Below are positions 8,624 through 19,720 of a stretch of DNA of 64,000 bases, in pieces. The stretch is from Chaetomium olivaceum (lineage: Eukaryota > Ascomycota > Sordariomycetes > Sordariales > Chaetomiaceae). A program made the translations under genes and the position numbers. The DNA lies in the NCBI GenBank assembly GCA_039881045.1, contig JAYWVB010000002.1:62001-126000 (forward strand). The letters are read 5' to 3'. Each line of letters opens with the position of its first letter. Position 1 is the first letter of the stretch. A model generated the notes under the pieces. It worked only from the letters and a program-made list of their open reading frames with translations, did not search any database and was not told the DNA's origin.

Positions 8624-9175
8624 ATGTTCACCCACGTTCTCTTCCTCGCCGCCGCCAGCCTGGCCGCTGTCGTCCACGGCGCGGCCTTGCCCGACACCAC
8701 CGCCGCGGTGCTGCACGCCATCCCAGATGACGTGGTCGCCTTCAACGAAACCCAAAACATCTCGGCCAGAGCGGTTGACCCTGCTATCCGCTTCACCGAG
8801 TTCCAGAATCGCGACTGCGGCGGCTGGGCAGCCAACTACAAGGCCACGGACGCGGGCTGCTTCTTGCTCCCTACCGGGGACGGGTTCACGGTCCGCGAGA
8901 TTGCCAACACCTGCCGAGGTTTGTGTTACTGTTTCTGCCGCTCCGTCCTCCGTTGCTTTCAAATCCCGATCCTTTTCCTGGACCTGTCCGGCTTTTTAAT
9001 GCTTCATGGTGCCGAATGCGCAAACTATACACAGACAATGGGGCTAACCTTCCACGTGCTACTACTAGTGTTTGTCTACTCATCCCAGAACTGTGATGGT
9101 GCCGAGTTCCAGGTCTACAACGGCAACTGCTACGACGTTCACGCCTTTTACAGCATCAAGGCCTTTTGCGGTTAG
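8624..9175 (+). CDS. Small secreted protein, one intron
   Basis: Predicted 133 residues after removal of an intron at 8919-9068 (GTTTGT...CTACTAG, with a GCTAAC branch point about 20 nt before the acceptor). The intron is 150 nt and free of in-frame stops, so unspliced RNA would still encode a 183-residue protein. The N-terminus is a clear signal peptide (FLAAASLAAVVHGAA), followed by an Asn-glycosylation-rich segment (NETQNIS) and paired Cys in NRDCGGW, DAGCFLL, NTCR, QNCDGAEF, NGNCYD and FCG. This pattern resembles small secreted fungal proteins of unknown function, sometimes considered effectors; no known toxin or enzyme was recognised. Intron placement is inferred from signals and frame. 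Confidence 0.7.
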   Translation: MFTHVLFLAAASLAAVVHGAALPDTTAAVLHAIPDDVVAFNETQNISARAVDPAIRFTEFQNRDCGGWAANYKATDAGCFLLPTGDGFTVREIANTCRGLCYCFCRSVLRCFQIPILFLDLSGFLMLHGAECANYTQTMGLTFHVLLLVFVYSSQNCDGAEFQVYNGNCYDVHAFYSIKAFCG

Positions 9176-9800
9176 ACTCGACGGGCTTCGCAGATCGCGG
9201 GGAGTCGGTGAGGGAGTTGTGTGTTTTAAGTTAGGGAACTGGCACGGGGTTGTTGGCGGTGACTAAGGCAGTTTAGTTGATGGGATTTTGTTTCACTTCA
9301 TGGGGATCTAGTTTTAGTTGATGGAGATTTGGTTTAGTTGATGGGGACAGTCTAGTATCAATGTTATTGTTGGTTCCAGCATAGAAACGCGTCTGTGCTT
9401 TGTTCCCGTGGTCATGCTAATGTCCTCACCAGAACGAATGAAGGAGGGCGATGTGACACATGTTCACTTAAGGAAGCCATGATGGTAGGCACGGTAAGTG
9501 CCTACAGGACACAACTTGGGCGCCCGATTGATCCATGTTCCAGGTGAAACACGGCCCAGAGCCGCCAGAACGCAAGGGTCACCATCCGCCGGACTTTCAG
9601 GGAATGTTGCACGAAGGCTTGACACTCGAAACTTCTAATTTGAACATGGTCACGTATCCCGTCTATGCACAAGACTTCCCAATCGCTAAAAGCACAAATA
9701 TTACAGCCATGTGGTGTCCAAAATTGGTGAGATCACCCAATGCGCGCTATCATCGCCCAAGCGAAGACTCAACCCTGCGCCCACCGTCAAACCGGCCCTT
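9176..9800. other. Convergent 3' intergenic region
   Basis: Lies between two genes that converge. Three imperfect copies of TTTAGTTGATGG(G/A) occur around 9270-9345, a minor local repeat just after the secreted-protein gene. Nothing else was recognised. Confidence 0.5.
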
Positions 9801-10687
9801 TTAGAGCGCGGCGACAACACCGACCACGGCAACGGCCGCCGCAGCCGCGACGCCAACGAAGCCCGTCTCCCTCGGCACACCACCAGTCGACGTGCTCGAC
9901 GTCTCAGCAGCGCCAGCGGGGCCAGTCTCGTTGGAGCCGTTGTCGTCCGAGTCACCGCTCCCCTCATCCGAACCCCCGTTTCCACTCCCGGAGTCATCAC
10001 CACCATCGTCGTTGTTATCATCATCGCCATCATCCCCACCGGCACTGCCCGTCTCAGACTCCTCCGGCGCAGCCGTCGTGCGCGACCGCGTCGGCGAGAC
10101 CGTCGCACTACCGCTCCCCGTCGTGGTGGCATCGTCGCCATTGTAAACGTCGACACCAGGCCCAGCACGGCCTTGGTGCAGCTCTCCGAGTCGCTGATGA
10201 CCAGCACATCAATGAACGCGCTGATCTGGCCGCCACAGCTCTGCGCGACGCTGCTGGCCGCGGGCGCGACGCTTGTGACCCAGGAGCTGGCGTTGTCGAG
10301 GTAGGTGGAGTAGGCGCTGGCGAGGGAGGCCGGCGGGGTCAGGGTGGCGGTGACGCTGGCGTCGCACAGCGTCGTGTACGAGTCGTCGAGCGCCGTCGCC
10401 GTCGCCAGGTCGGCCATGGACGCCGCTGCCGTCAGCAGCCACCGCGCCAGGTCCCGGTTGGTCTCGCGCGGGGCGCCCTGGACCAGGGACCCGTACAGGC
10501 TCGCGCACTCGACCGACTTGGACAGGTCGGAGTCCGAGGTGCGGAACTGCCGCGCCGCGAGCTGGGCGGCGGCGGGGTGGATGGCTGGCGCTGGTGTGAC
10601 GAGCGCTGGGTGCGGTGCCGGTGCCGGGTTGGCGAGGGCGAGGGTCGCGCTGGTGAGCGCTGTGAGGAGGGTGGTGGTGGTGTGCAT
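9801..10687 (-). CDS. Secreted GPI-type protein (frameshift near 10150)
   Basis: The start chosen is the Met of MHTTTTLLTALTSATLALANPAPAP, a signal peptide; in-frame upstream residues look untranslated. The mature N-terminal domain (about 45-180) is helical, Ala/Ser-rich and has Cys pairs (VECASL, TLCDASV, QSCGGQ, ESCTKAV). Around 10150 this frame ends its sensible reading; the next frame continues as an acidic, Gly/Ser/Asp-rich low-complexity region and a hydrophobic C-terminal tail (FVGVAAAAAAVAVVGVVAAL) ending at 9801, typical of GPI-anchor signals. One missing base at about 10150-10160 explains the break, and total length then divides by three (295 residues). A 41-nt intron (GTTTAC...GGTAG) would also join the frames but is unusually short. 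Function unknown; probably cell-surface. Confidence 0.68.
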
Positions 10688-11314
10688 TTTGGTCGTTGTG
10701 AGGTTGTGGGGTTGTGTGGGGTTGTGGTTTTGCGTGAGGGCTGGAAATGCGCGTTTGGTGATGTGATGCAACGGGAAAGAGAGGAGATTGAGAAGTGAGA
10801 AAGGAAACAACACGGGTTTGTGGAAAATATTCAGGTTCAGCTGAGGGTGGTGCTTGCTGGATATTTACGCGATTTATGGGTCGACTACCAGGGAGTTAAA
10901 TTAAGTGGTGCAACCCTGTCTGCCTGTTCATAAATACCTATCCAAGGTATGAACCATGTAATTTAAAGGGAGCCTTGAAGCAGCGGCCCATTTGCCTGAG
11001 CACCTGCGCCTCGCATTCGCCCCCTCTGACCCAGAAATGAGGTTGGAATTTGAGGCTGTGACAATTACTCAAGGACGAACCGCCACATTGGACGGCATCT
11101 TGCTTCCGAGTGCCACGTGCATCAATGCATATCCTTGACCAAGTCGATCCACTTTTCTATTCGTAGAACCCTGCTCCCCTACCGATGATCGAATGATCGC
11201 CATCCTCTTCCCTGATGTCGAACCTCACTTGCACATATGGATGTAGTGTACGTGACCTGAGGTGATATTTCGCACACAATCCTTCTTTCACTGTTCCACA
11301 GTCCACTCCACCCT
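10688..11314. other. Intergenic, no gene seen
   Basis: Upstream region of the GPI-type protein and 3' flank of the DUF7136-like gene, both on the minus strand. Short ORFs only. Confidence 0.55.
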
Positions 11315-12157
11315 TCAGAGCGCAAGCCCACAGAGGACGCAAGCTGCCGTTAGCGCCGTCTGTACCGTCCGCGCTGGCCCAACCCCTGCGCTGCTCGTCG
11401 ATGTGGAGGCTTCAATTGTGGTTGTCGAAGTCGGTGCCGCTAATCTCGACGCCTCGCTGATGATGCTGGAGGCCGCGGCCTGGTCGATTTTCACGGCGCA
11501 AGGGTTGCCCTGGGCGCCCTCAACCTTTCGCATCAGAGAGCATTCTGGGTCCGTTGCGTTATGTTTGGCCTCAATGAATGCCGCGAATTCGGGGCACTCG
11601 GGAATTTCAAGGCCCTTCGCGTATCCCTCCAAGTCCAAGGCCCACTCCGTATCCGCTGTCATCAGGCTGAACCTCCAGTCATCCCCTCCAAGGACTCCAA
11701 CCCATGGAGATTCACCGCAACGGTCCTCAAGATCTCGGTCGTGGAGGTAATACTGTACCCTGAACTTGGTGTACCACTCGGTGGTCCGCACTTTAGGAAG
11801 CCATTTCGTGGCATTCGTGGGGGCGATGAGGAAGGTTGGGCCTGTTGACGCGGCGTCGATGGCGGCGATTTCTGAGAGATTGAAGGTCCCCTTGGCATAA
11901 ACGCCCGCACCAGACACATACCCACGGTTGCCGGGTTCGGTAAACGCTGTAAAGTCCCACTGGAGTTCAAAGTTGCCCCCCCTAAGGGCCGTTAGGTTTT
12001 GTATCGCAAAAATCACGGTGAAGACGCCGAGGTCCTGATATGTCTCATTGCGTGGAAAGACAATGTCGATTTCGAGCCGCTGTGGCGTCACTGGTGTCTG
12101 CTGCGCGCACACCACCGCGAGTGCGGATGTGGTGGTTGCCCAAAAGGAAAGCTTCAT
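11315..12157 (-). CDS. DUF7136-like secreted, probably GPI-anchored protein
   Basis: A 280-residue protein starting at MKLSFWATTTSALAVVCAQ, a good signal peptide; an in-frame Met 12 residues upstream is less likely. The body (about 25-215) resembles the fungal DUF7136 family: LEIDIVFPRNETY, VIFAIQNLTAL, LQWDFTAF, then FRVQYYLHDRDLEDRCGES. It has several N-glycosylation sites and four Cys probably in disulfides. After a Ser/Thr-rich stalk (about 235-260) it ends in a hydrophobic tail (TVQTALTAACVLCGLAL), consistent with a GPI signal. No enzymatic motif is visible. It lies 548 bp from the next secreted-protein gene on the same strand. Confidence 0.75.
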   Translation of the reverse strand: MKLSFWATTTSALAVVCAQQTPVTPQRLEIDIVFPRNETYQDLGVFTVIFAIQNLTALRGGNFELQWDFTAFTEPGNRGYVSGAGVYAKGTFNLSEIAAIDAASTGPTFLIAPTNATKWLPKVRTTEWYTKFRVQYYLHDRDLEDRCGESPWVGVLGGDDWRFSLMTADTEWALDLEGYAKGLEIPECPEFAAFIEAKHNATDPECSLMRKVEGAQGNPCAVKIDQAAASSIISEASRLAAPTSTTTIEASTSTSSAGVGPARTVQTALTAACVLCGLAL

Positions 12158-12705
12158 TTTTTCTGGCGAAGAATGGTGGAATCGCAGCTTCACGGATGAG
12201 CGAAGAACAGCGTTGGCAGGCCTTTACATAGCAGATATCTCTTAATGCATATGCCACAGTGGGAGGATTGCATTTTCCGTATCCTACTGTGTATTGACGA
12301 TTGCAACAACTCAAAGCAACCCAAGACCGGGCAAGGCAGAATTCCCATCACCAACAGCCTGCGTGGACGGGTTCGAGGCGTTGTGGCATCCATGATCTTT
12401 CTTGGCAACGAGTTCGGGAAACCTGGGCGCCCCCACCTGGTAATTTCCCACGAGGCGCCGTCGTGCCGTTTGCCGTCCAAAAAGAAAGTCGAAAAACAAA
12501 AACATCAGAGAGAGCCTGGGAATTTGTAAAAGGACGCTGGCAAGCTGGTCTCCAATTGCGGATGCGATCCCTACAAGATAAAACCGTCATGACCTTCGAG
12601 GTCGTACTTATACATCATGCATTATTATGAAAGGGAAAACCTTGCACGCATCCACTAACGTTACCTAAACATCATTTACACAAGACCGTCCACGGTGACT
12701 TTGAT
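12158..12705. other. Intergenic, no gene seen
   Basis: Upstream sequence of the DUF7136-like gene and downstream sequence of the next minus-strand gene. No recognisable element. Confidence 0.55.
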
Positions 12706-13854
12706 TCAGCCCTGGAGAACTACTAGCAAGGCCAACAAGAGCCACACAGCCCCTTTCCCAGGGCTGACCAACCTTCCGCCATTCTCATCATCATCCCCAT
12801 CCCCAGCAGCCGCATCATTACCACCTTCATCCTCTTCCCCATCACCATTCAGGACATTCGCGGGCACCACCCCCGAAAACGTAAACCCCTTCCCCGTCCC
12901 TTGCCCATTCGGCGCCACGCAGTGCACCCTCGCAAGGCCCGCCCCAGGACTCCACAACGACCTATCCGGATCAACGGTCGAGTTCACCATAGCCGTAACC
13001 AACACCCAATAATTCAGCACCTGCGAATCCCAATACTCTCTTAAATCCCCCGTCGAGTTATAATACCCGCCCGCATCGTCCCCAAACACCCACCCATCCG
13101 ACGTCGTCACGGACCCGTTCAGAAACGGCACCGGCACGCCCCCATACGACGGCACCGACCCGCCGGCATTGCCCGGCCCCCACTCGCCGCACTCATCCGG
13201 CGTGGTCATCTGGCTGCAAGTCGTAAGGGAGCCGTAGCGGCCGCGGGTGTCGTTGGCCGAGGACGCGACGGCGTACTCGGAATCTGTCGCCTTCTCCAGC
13301 GCCGCGATGCACGCGTCCGAGAGGAACCCCGCGCACGAGCCGTCGGCGGCGAGCGGCTTGTTGGCTGGGTTGTTGTAGCGCTCCTTCTGCAGCTGGTTGG
13401 GGTGGCCGAAGTTCCACATGCACATCCCCCAGCTGGGGTCGGTGTCGACGATCTTGCTGGTGGTGCCGCCCTCCGAGTTGGATTGGAGGAGGGCTGGCGG
13501 CGCTTCGATGGTGAGGCTGTACCCGACAAAGGGCTCGCTGTCGGCGCTGGTGAGGTAGGGATTGGACTGGCCGGTGGGTTGGGACATGTCGAGCGCGGCG
13601 AGGCGGATGCGCCAGCCGTTGATGGGCGAGCCCGGGTAGGGTTTGGAGACGTCATAACCAGGGATGTGATAGATGGCTGTGGCGTTGGAGGCGGCGACGG
13701 CGTCGAGAAAGTTTGTCGAGTTGGCGTCGTACGGACCGATACGCCCGATGAATGCATCGCCGTACCCCCCGAAGCCTCGAAAGGAGCCGGCGGTTAGGGG
13801 AAGATTGGCGATGGCGAAGAGCGTCAGGAAGCCGGAAAGCCGCAGTTCCGCCAT
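12706..13854 (-). CDS. Secreted, probably GPI-anchored protein of unknown function
   Basis: A 382-residue intact frame. The start is the Met of MAELRLSGFLTLFAIANLPLTAG (signal peptide); the frame is open 40 codons further upstream, but that part overlaps the TATA-like element at 13921. The mature protein has conserved-looking Cys and aromatic blocks (WGMCMWNFGHPNQLQ, GSCAGFLSDACIAALE, TCSQMTTPDECGEWG) and many Asn-glycosylation sites. A Gly/Asp/Glu-rich linker precedes a hydrophobic C-terminus (GAVWLLLALLVVLQG), consistent with GPI anchoring. I do not recognise a named family. It shares orientation and architecture with the two genes downstream (9.8-12.2 kb), perhaps a group of surface proteins. 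Confidence 0.72.
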   Translation of the reverse strand: MAELRLSGFLTLFAIANLPLTAGSFRGFGGYGDAFIGRIGPYDANSTNFLDAVAASNATAIYHIPGYDVSKPYPGSPINGWRIRLAALDMSQPTGQSNPYLTSADSEPFVGYSLTIEAPPALLQSNSEGGTTSKIVDTDPSWGMCMWNFGHPNQLQKERYNNPANKPLAADGSCAGFLSDACIAALEKATDSEYAVASSANDTRGRYGSLTTCSQMTTPDECGEWGPGNAGGSVPSYGGVPVPFLNGSVTTSDGWVFGDDAGGYYNSTGDLREYWDSQVLNYWVLVTAMVNSTVDPDRSLWSPGAGLARVHCVAPNGQGTGKGFTFSGVVPANVLNGDGEEDEGGNDAAAGDGDDDENGGRLVSPGKGAVWLLLALLVVLQG

Positions 13855-13920
13855 TGATGTCTGGTGGTATTTTGGGGAAGGATGGACTCCGAATTGCCTT
13901 GAACGCCACACATCCCCGAC

Positions 13921-13930
13921 TTTATATAAA
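13921..13930 (-). promoter_or_regulatory. TATA-like element
   Basis: TTTATATAAA lies about 67 bp upstream of the chosen ATG at 13854, a plausible core-promoter distance. It also argues against the longer in-frame N-terminus. Confidence 0.5.
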
Positions 13931-14284
13931 TTGTTGCGGCTTGGTTTTGGCACTTGGCGAATCCTACCAGACACTCTCGCCTATTAGCGGCCGCGAACTG
14001 GAAGAGTCACAGCGGGCGAAAACTCCAAGAACGGAATAGGGGTAATCATGTGGGGTCCAAATAGGCCCGGCTCAAAGTTAGAGGATCGTGTCGTGAGATC
14101 CAGGCAAACTAAACCCGCGCCTGTATTTATATGATTATCTACCTATCCCCTAATCCCTGCTCCGAGACAGCCAGCCCGTTTCGCAACAACACGATAGGAT
14201 GCAGGCTGTCTTCAACGCCTTCACCCGTGGCGCATCCCACAGAACGAACCCGAAAACCGACCAAAGCCCCTGCGCGATCCCCCC

Positions 14285-14898
14285 CTAGTGTACCCGATTA
14301 ATATCCCCGTAGTACCCATCACTCGGCATGACTCCCCAATAATGATACCCGTAGTACCCATCAAAGGCGTCTACCCAAGCCAGAGGTTCTGTAGCCTGTA
14401 GTGTGCCCGCAGGACGCGCAGCCACTCGGAGTGACTTGGGGGGGCCATCAAGGCAGGCCGGCTCCGGCCGGGACAGTAAGCTAGGGCCATGTGTTCGATC
14501 AACTTAATTGCGCTGGCCATGTACGTTTTGCTCAGTTCGGACATGGTACAATACGTGTGGACTAAGCCTAGCACATCCTCCAGCGACAGTTGACGTGGAG
14601 ATGGATGGCCGTGATTTTCCAAGTACTCGCCGTATTTGGCTAGGGCTGCGCAGTCGTCGTCACTAAAGTACTCGGGCTTTCGGGGTTCGAAAAGCTGGAG
14701 GTGCGACAGGGCGAGGGCGTCGTCGAAGACCGGCCCTAGTTCGTTGACGAAGGCTTGATAAATCAGGGCCTCCTTGTCCGATTGGAAGATGGCATAGAAC
14801 CTGTGCGAGGTGGCCGCTAGTGCTCGTAGGTCGGACAGGGTGGCGGCCGAGGCGAGGATCAGGATGACTAGCTCAGATGGGAGATCGGGAAGCGACAT
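14285..14898 (-). CDS. F-box protein (possible frameshift near 14371)
   Basis: Starts at MSLPDLPSELVILILASAA, an N-terminal F-box (about 2-40: LPDLPSELV, ALAATSHRFYAIFQ), which binds Skp1 in SCF ubiquitin ligases. The remainder is helical without a recognised substrate-binding domain. The uninterrupted frame stops at 14371 after QNLWLG (175 codons). One base further on, the next frame continues for about 29 codons with a Gly/Tyr-rich, internally duplicated tail (two DGYYG units) to a stop at 14285-14287; a missing G in the GGG run would join them. Whether this tail is real is uncertain. The 168 in-frame bases upstream of the chosen Met look untranslated. Confidence 0.72.
14306..14363. repeat. 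16-bp duplication in the F-box gene tail
   Basis: CCCGTAGTACCCATCA occurs at 14306-14321 and 14348-14363, exactly 42 bp apart. Because 42 is a multiple of three, both copies encode the same Gly-Tyr-Tyr-Gly motif in the displaced frame. Confidence 0.8.
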
Positions 14899-15915
14899 GG
14901 CGAGTTCTGGTATGATTGTATAATTGCCAGGGAATACGGCCAAAGTCGTGACGTGAAATGTTGAGGATATCAACTTTCCTGATGTAGTAAGTGAACATAT
15001 AGTTGAAAGGAAGGTAATGGATGAGCAGGACTTTATATCGGGTGATGTTTTGCTGTCAGTGCACATGAACCCTAAGATCTACCTCATTTTGCCACGCTTT
15101 GGTCCTCTGAATGTCATCAGCTCTCATGATTTGGACATCAGAATGATCAGATGGTCCTCCAGAATGATATCATCCGCTTTACAGTTGAGTTCTTCGGATA
15201 TTATCAGCCTTGCAGTCTTATGGTTTGGGTATTGTATGGTCCTCGAGATATCGTCCGCTTCATCGGACTTTAAAAGGATTGAGATTTGGCCGTCGCTTGG
15301 CCCGTTACACAGAGATACCATCAGCCCTATAGAGAACCCTGGACGGTTGTTCGGGTAGGTTGCCTGAATAAGTTAGCGCAAGGAGAAGAGAAGCTTGTCT
15401 TGTGTCACCAGTCAGACGGGGAAACGACACACCGGTGAGATTTGACGCGTCTCCCCGACCGGTTGCCAGGATCACGTTCAATACAACGACATTGTTGAAA
15501 GTCATACTTGGATGTTTCGTTGAGCAGGTTGTGTCGTTGGAATCATCCAATGCAGTAAATGGGCTGGCAAAGGATGACCCGGCCATTTGCACCAGTGTCC
15601 ACGACGAAGACGAAAATGTTAACGAAACGTTGAAACCCCTTTTTTAGGTGCCGCGATGTCACATAGGGTGGGTGACATTGAAAGGCGCTGCGTTTGACCC
15701 TTGTACGCGTGATGGAGGGGACCAGGCCCGGGCGTGGTTTCTCAGCCCTGTTGGCGAGCCGCAAAGCTTGACTCCTTTTTCTTTTCTTTTCTCTTCGACG
15801 CGTTTTCGAGACAGATTTGTACTGGGCCTTCGTTGTTTTCTGCTTTACCATTTATTGGCCCTAATAACGATGGTCTTGGTTTGCTCTGTCTATTGATTCG
15901 CTTCCTTTCAACTAG
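14899..15915. other. Divergent intergenic region
   Basis: About 1 kb between the divergent F-box and CorA-like genes. Around 15124-15290 there are loosely repeated segments built on ATGATTTGGACATCAG and GATGGTCCTC-like words. No protein-coding pattern was recognised. Confidence 0.5.
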
Positions 15916-18901
15916 GTGTCGAACATGCCACACCATACACCCCCTTCTACATGCCTCAGCAACAGACCGCACGATAACCGTGTCTCAGATGCCGCCGTTC
16001 ACTTCAATGGCTGCCTACCCGCCGCAAAGCTGGGGCGTTTTTACGAAAACCTCAGCCCAGAGAGCCAGCGGCGAATTGTGCGGATCAACCAAAAGATCAC
16101 CGACCTCCGAGACCGCCTGGAGACAACGGAACGTGACTCTACAGCCGGTGCTCGACTTCGAGAGTGCAAAAGGGCAATGGCACAATGGCGCGCCGCCACT
16201 GGTCGTTCGTCCCCGCCGTACACCGCAACATCCAAACCTGGGCCAGCTTCACGGGGACAAACACCGGCAACCCCAGCGTTCGGTGGGGACAACCACCCGG
16301 TCGACATACATACCAAAGCGTCTGTGATGAGTTTCAAAAATGGGCAGCCCTGTAATGTCCCTGGCCTGGCAAAGAGCTTCCCACATCAGAAGATTCCTAT
16401 GGTAGACTTGCTCTGCGAGGACGAGACGAGAAATCCTATCATGAGGGCGACCGAGGATGGTGTCGTCCGCTACTTTCACCTCCCCGCCAACAATATGGCT
16501 TGGGTAGAAGAGGTCATTGCCCGTTACTACCACGAGAAGAGGCCTGAACCGGGCGGACTTTTCCACGAGAGCGGATCCAGGGGTCCCGAATCGAAGACTG
16601 AGAGGATCCTTCAACCCGGATACTGGCGGGGGCAACAAAACTTCGACGCTGAGTCCGAAGTACACGCTCGGCATATGAGGCCGTTTTGTTCTGGTATCTC
16701 GGTTGAATCAGTGAGCTCTGAGCCAAGCCCAAGAAACATGGTATTATTCATGCCGTATCTTCACTGGGAAACGGACCGGGGCCGGGCACGTTCTGCAGAG
16801 ATCGCCAAAGAAGCTGGCAAACACAACTTGAGCTCCATCGCCGATGTGATCAAGGAGGCGAAACATCAGTTATCTCACACTCAAACCGGGGACACTGTTG
16901 CCCCGCCGGCATGGGCACCCCAACCCTCGCCTCCTGCATTTGGAAGCGTCAGCAGGAAAACGGCCCTGGGTCAAGTCCTCCGTGCTGCTGCAGCATTGCT
17001 CGAGGCCATGGACTCACACCTGGAGGAGCAGCTCACGATGAAGTATCTGTACGCTGAACCGCCAATGCATCCCAGAAGGACCCTCGATCAGGCCTACTAC
17101 GGAGCATTGAGAAGCACTGGTACCAGGGACAGAGACCAGGTAGTGTACAGAGGGACGACCCCCCAGCCACATGATTGTATCGGAATGGATGCCTGCCAGC
17201 AGTGCAACGAAGACATCCGAAAGACGCCACGTCTCCTTATGGTGGATCAACTGTGGTTATGGGTGCTTGATGAGAGTAAGCGTATCTTGACTCCCAACCA
17301 TTTCGTCTGCTGACATTCGATCTCAGAGACTGTTATCACCAGTTTTCCGCGTCGCTGGAGCAGGAACAGGCCTGATCCCTCTGCTATTCACAAAAGCTTA
17401 CGCATACGTCTCCGAAATGCACGTCACGGAGAGATATCATCCGCCTATGATCTTGCCCTCGTCATCGTGGATGAAACCTCTCGCGTTTTCTTCGACAGAA
17501 CCAAAACCAACACAAAACAGCCCAACCTTGCCGAGCTCTTCAACGCCGCCATTCGAGATCTGACGTACAAGCAGACGGCTGCATTTGACCAGTTTCTCAT
17601 CTACACCCACCTCGCCTCTCGCGACTACAAACGTCAACGCCATGTCTCGACTGACAACTCGTCACAGAACCACCTCCTCAACATCAATCCGGAGGGTGAG
17701 CTGCTCAAGGAGGTCAAGGACATCATGGATGAGCTCTACATCATGATGCGTATCAAGGAGCAGCAGCAGAGTGTGATGGAGAGCTTCGTCAAACATATCC
17801 GGCGCGTTCTCACGCCGCTTGCCCGTTCACACCGCCCCACGGTGCATCCTGGGGTTGCTCCATGGGATGTCGCGCGTGGTGCAACGCTCGAACCTAACAG
17901 CCCATACACCGACGACGTCGCCCACTTCCGCGAGGAAGACCAACGCCAAAGCGCCAAGCGAACCCTTACCAAAGCCGACATGCTCCTGCAAGACGTGGAT
18001 GAACGTATCGCGGAGCTGCGTGCCCTTGAGCAAAACGCCCGAAACACTTCGGTCGCAGTATGTCTCCCCTTTAACCCCTACCTCAAACCACCACACATAC
18101 ACAGGCATACACACACACACACACACATACACGCACACAAAATACTGACACCCACCGCAGCTCAAAGACCTGCTCACGCTCAAGCAGCAACAAGCCGGCG
18201 TGATCGAAGCGCGCGAGGCCGTCAAGCAGGCGCAATTGACCCTCAAGCAGGGGCAGTCCATCATGATCTTCACCATCGTCACCATCATCTTCCTGCCCCT
18301 ATCCTTCTGCGCCTCCCTGTTCGGCATGAGCGCCACCGAGTTCAGCACCGACGCCATCCTCCCGCTCGCGACAGAGCTGCGACTGATGTTCCCCATCTCG
18401 GCGGGGATTATACTAGCGTCGTTCCTATTTGCGTTTTCGAGCGGGGTATTTGCGAATAGTGGCGTGGTGCTGATTAGGAGTGCGGTGAGCTTTGTGTGGA
18501 ATACGGCGGTAACGTGGGTGGTGGTTAAGACGGGGCTGTATGTGGTGGGGAGGGAGATGCTGGCGAAGGCGAATCGGTTGAGGGAGAGGGAGGGGACGGT
18601 GACGGGGGCGATGAAGGCGGAGGTGTTGAGGCGGGAGAAGAATATGGAGAGGATGCGGGCGGCGGGGCATGTTAAGGCGCTGGCGAGGCAGAGGGGTGGT
18701 GCGGGTGCGTCGAGAGGGGGCAGGATGAGTGGTGATGGGGAGGGTGCTGGGTCGGTGACGAGTCCGTTCTTTAGGGAAGGAATTCCAGGGAGTCCGAGTC
18801 CTTTTTTGGGTGGTTCAGGAGAGGGTGTAGTGGATGTTGAGTTGGGGGAGAGGATGTCCCGGAAGGCGAGTTCTCAAATCCATATTGTTTCAGAGAGGTA
18901 A
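15916..18901 (+). CDS. CorA-like Mg2+ transporter-family membrane protein
   Basis: Three exons: 15916-17275, 17327-18057, 18161-18901 (introns of 51 and 103 nt with GTAAGC/TCAG and GTATGT/GCAG). The product is 943 residues and exon lengths divide by three. The N-terminal half is cytosolic and partly disordered, followed by the block typical of fungal CorA-like proteins (DQLWLWVLDEKTVITSFPRRW across the first intron), a long helical region, and C-terminal membrane helices (about MIFTIVTIIFLPLSFCASLFG and LMFPISAGIILASFLFAF). The CorA signature GMN is GMS here (FGMSATEF), common in this fungal branch and of uncertain transport ability. The C-terminal tail is basic then Gly/Ser-rich. Membrane location is likely; substrate unproven. 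Confidence 0.85.
18105..18138. repeat. (CA)n microsatellite in intron 2
   Basis: An ACACAC tract within the second intron of the CorA-like gene, probably accounting for that intron's length of 103 nt. Confidence 0.85.
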
Positions 18902-19720
18902 TAATTGATAGACGGAAGGAGGAGAAGGCGGCCAACAAAGGATCTAGACTAATGGAAAGGCGGTTGAGTTGCTATAATTTGCCCCCAATTCCACATTCTC
19001 GCCTCTTGCAGTGGCTTGGCGCTCTCCTATCGGGCTCGTCGGGCTCCCTTATTTTACAGGATGCCCCATTTCTTTGGATGTTCTGGGCCTTTGGCAGAAA
19101 GCACCAGGAACGTGACCACTGCCCACAGGTCTTTTTTACTGGCCAGAGCCCCTGGAATGATTGGCTTTGGACGTCGTTCATCTCATCCACACTTCATTGT
19201 GGATAGCTGGCTCATGCGGACGCCTGTTGGTTTATTTCATTACCACAATCAGGATGTGTAGAATTTCACTTCAGCGTTTCATTCGTAAGAAATGAAAACC
19301 CCGAGATAGCGATTTAGAATTTGAGGTTGTTGGTATGGAAGGGGAAACGGTGAAAGTTGTGTTTCTCACAAAGGAAGGGGTGGAGGGGCACTGTAGGTAG
19401 TACTCACGCCTTCTTCGTTTCAGCGAGGTTGATCCCCTATCAGATGGAACATTCATTAAAGATTTTGAGCAAACCGAAAAAAACTGAAACGGGAGGCACA
19501 AAGTCTGCGGTGAGGCCTACCCCGCATAATTCTCAGCAAAAAGCGTTTGCTCTGTTTGCACCTCCTTCTCCTCTGTCGAACCTCCAACAAGTTCCGTCTT
19601 TCTTTCCACAACACCAACAATCGACATCTCATTCTCAGGCCTTCGCTCACCACATCCTGGTTCTGGTTACGGGTTGCATTCACTTTTAAAGCAACGAAAC
19701 CATTCAGGACCTGATTCAAC
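18902..19720. other. Intergenic, no gene seen
   Basis: 3' flank of the CorA-like gene and 5' region of the helicase gene. A short ACACCAACAATCGACATCTCA-type CT/CA-rich stretch before 19721 is typical of fungal leaders. No gene was recognised. Confidence 0.55.

Noticed and set aside
9740..10798. 352-codon plus-strand ORF opposite the GPI-type protein
   Set aside because: His/Arg/Gly-rich shadow with no domain. The opposite strand has the signal peptide and hydrophobic tail.
18105..18138. CA repeat as a functional or CRISPR-like array
   Set aside because: It is a simple dinucleotide microsatellite inside an intron; no spacer-repeat structure exists anywhere in the window.
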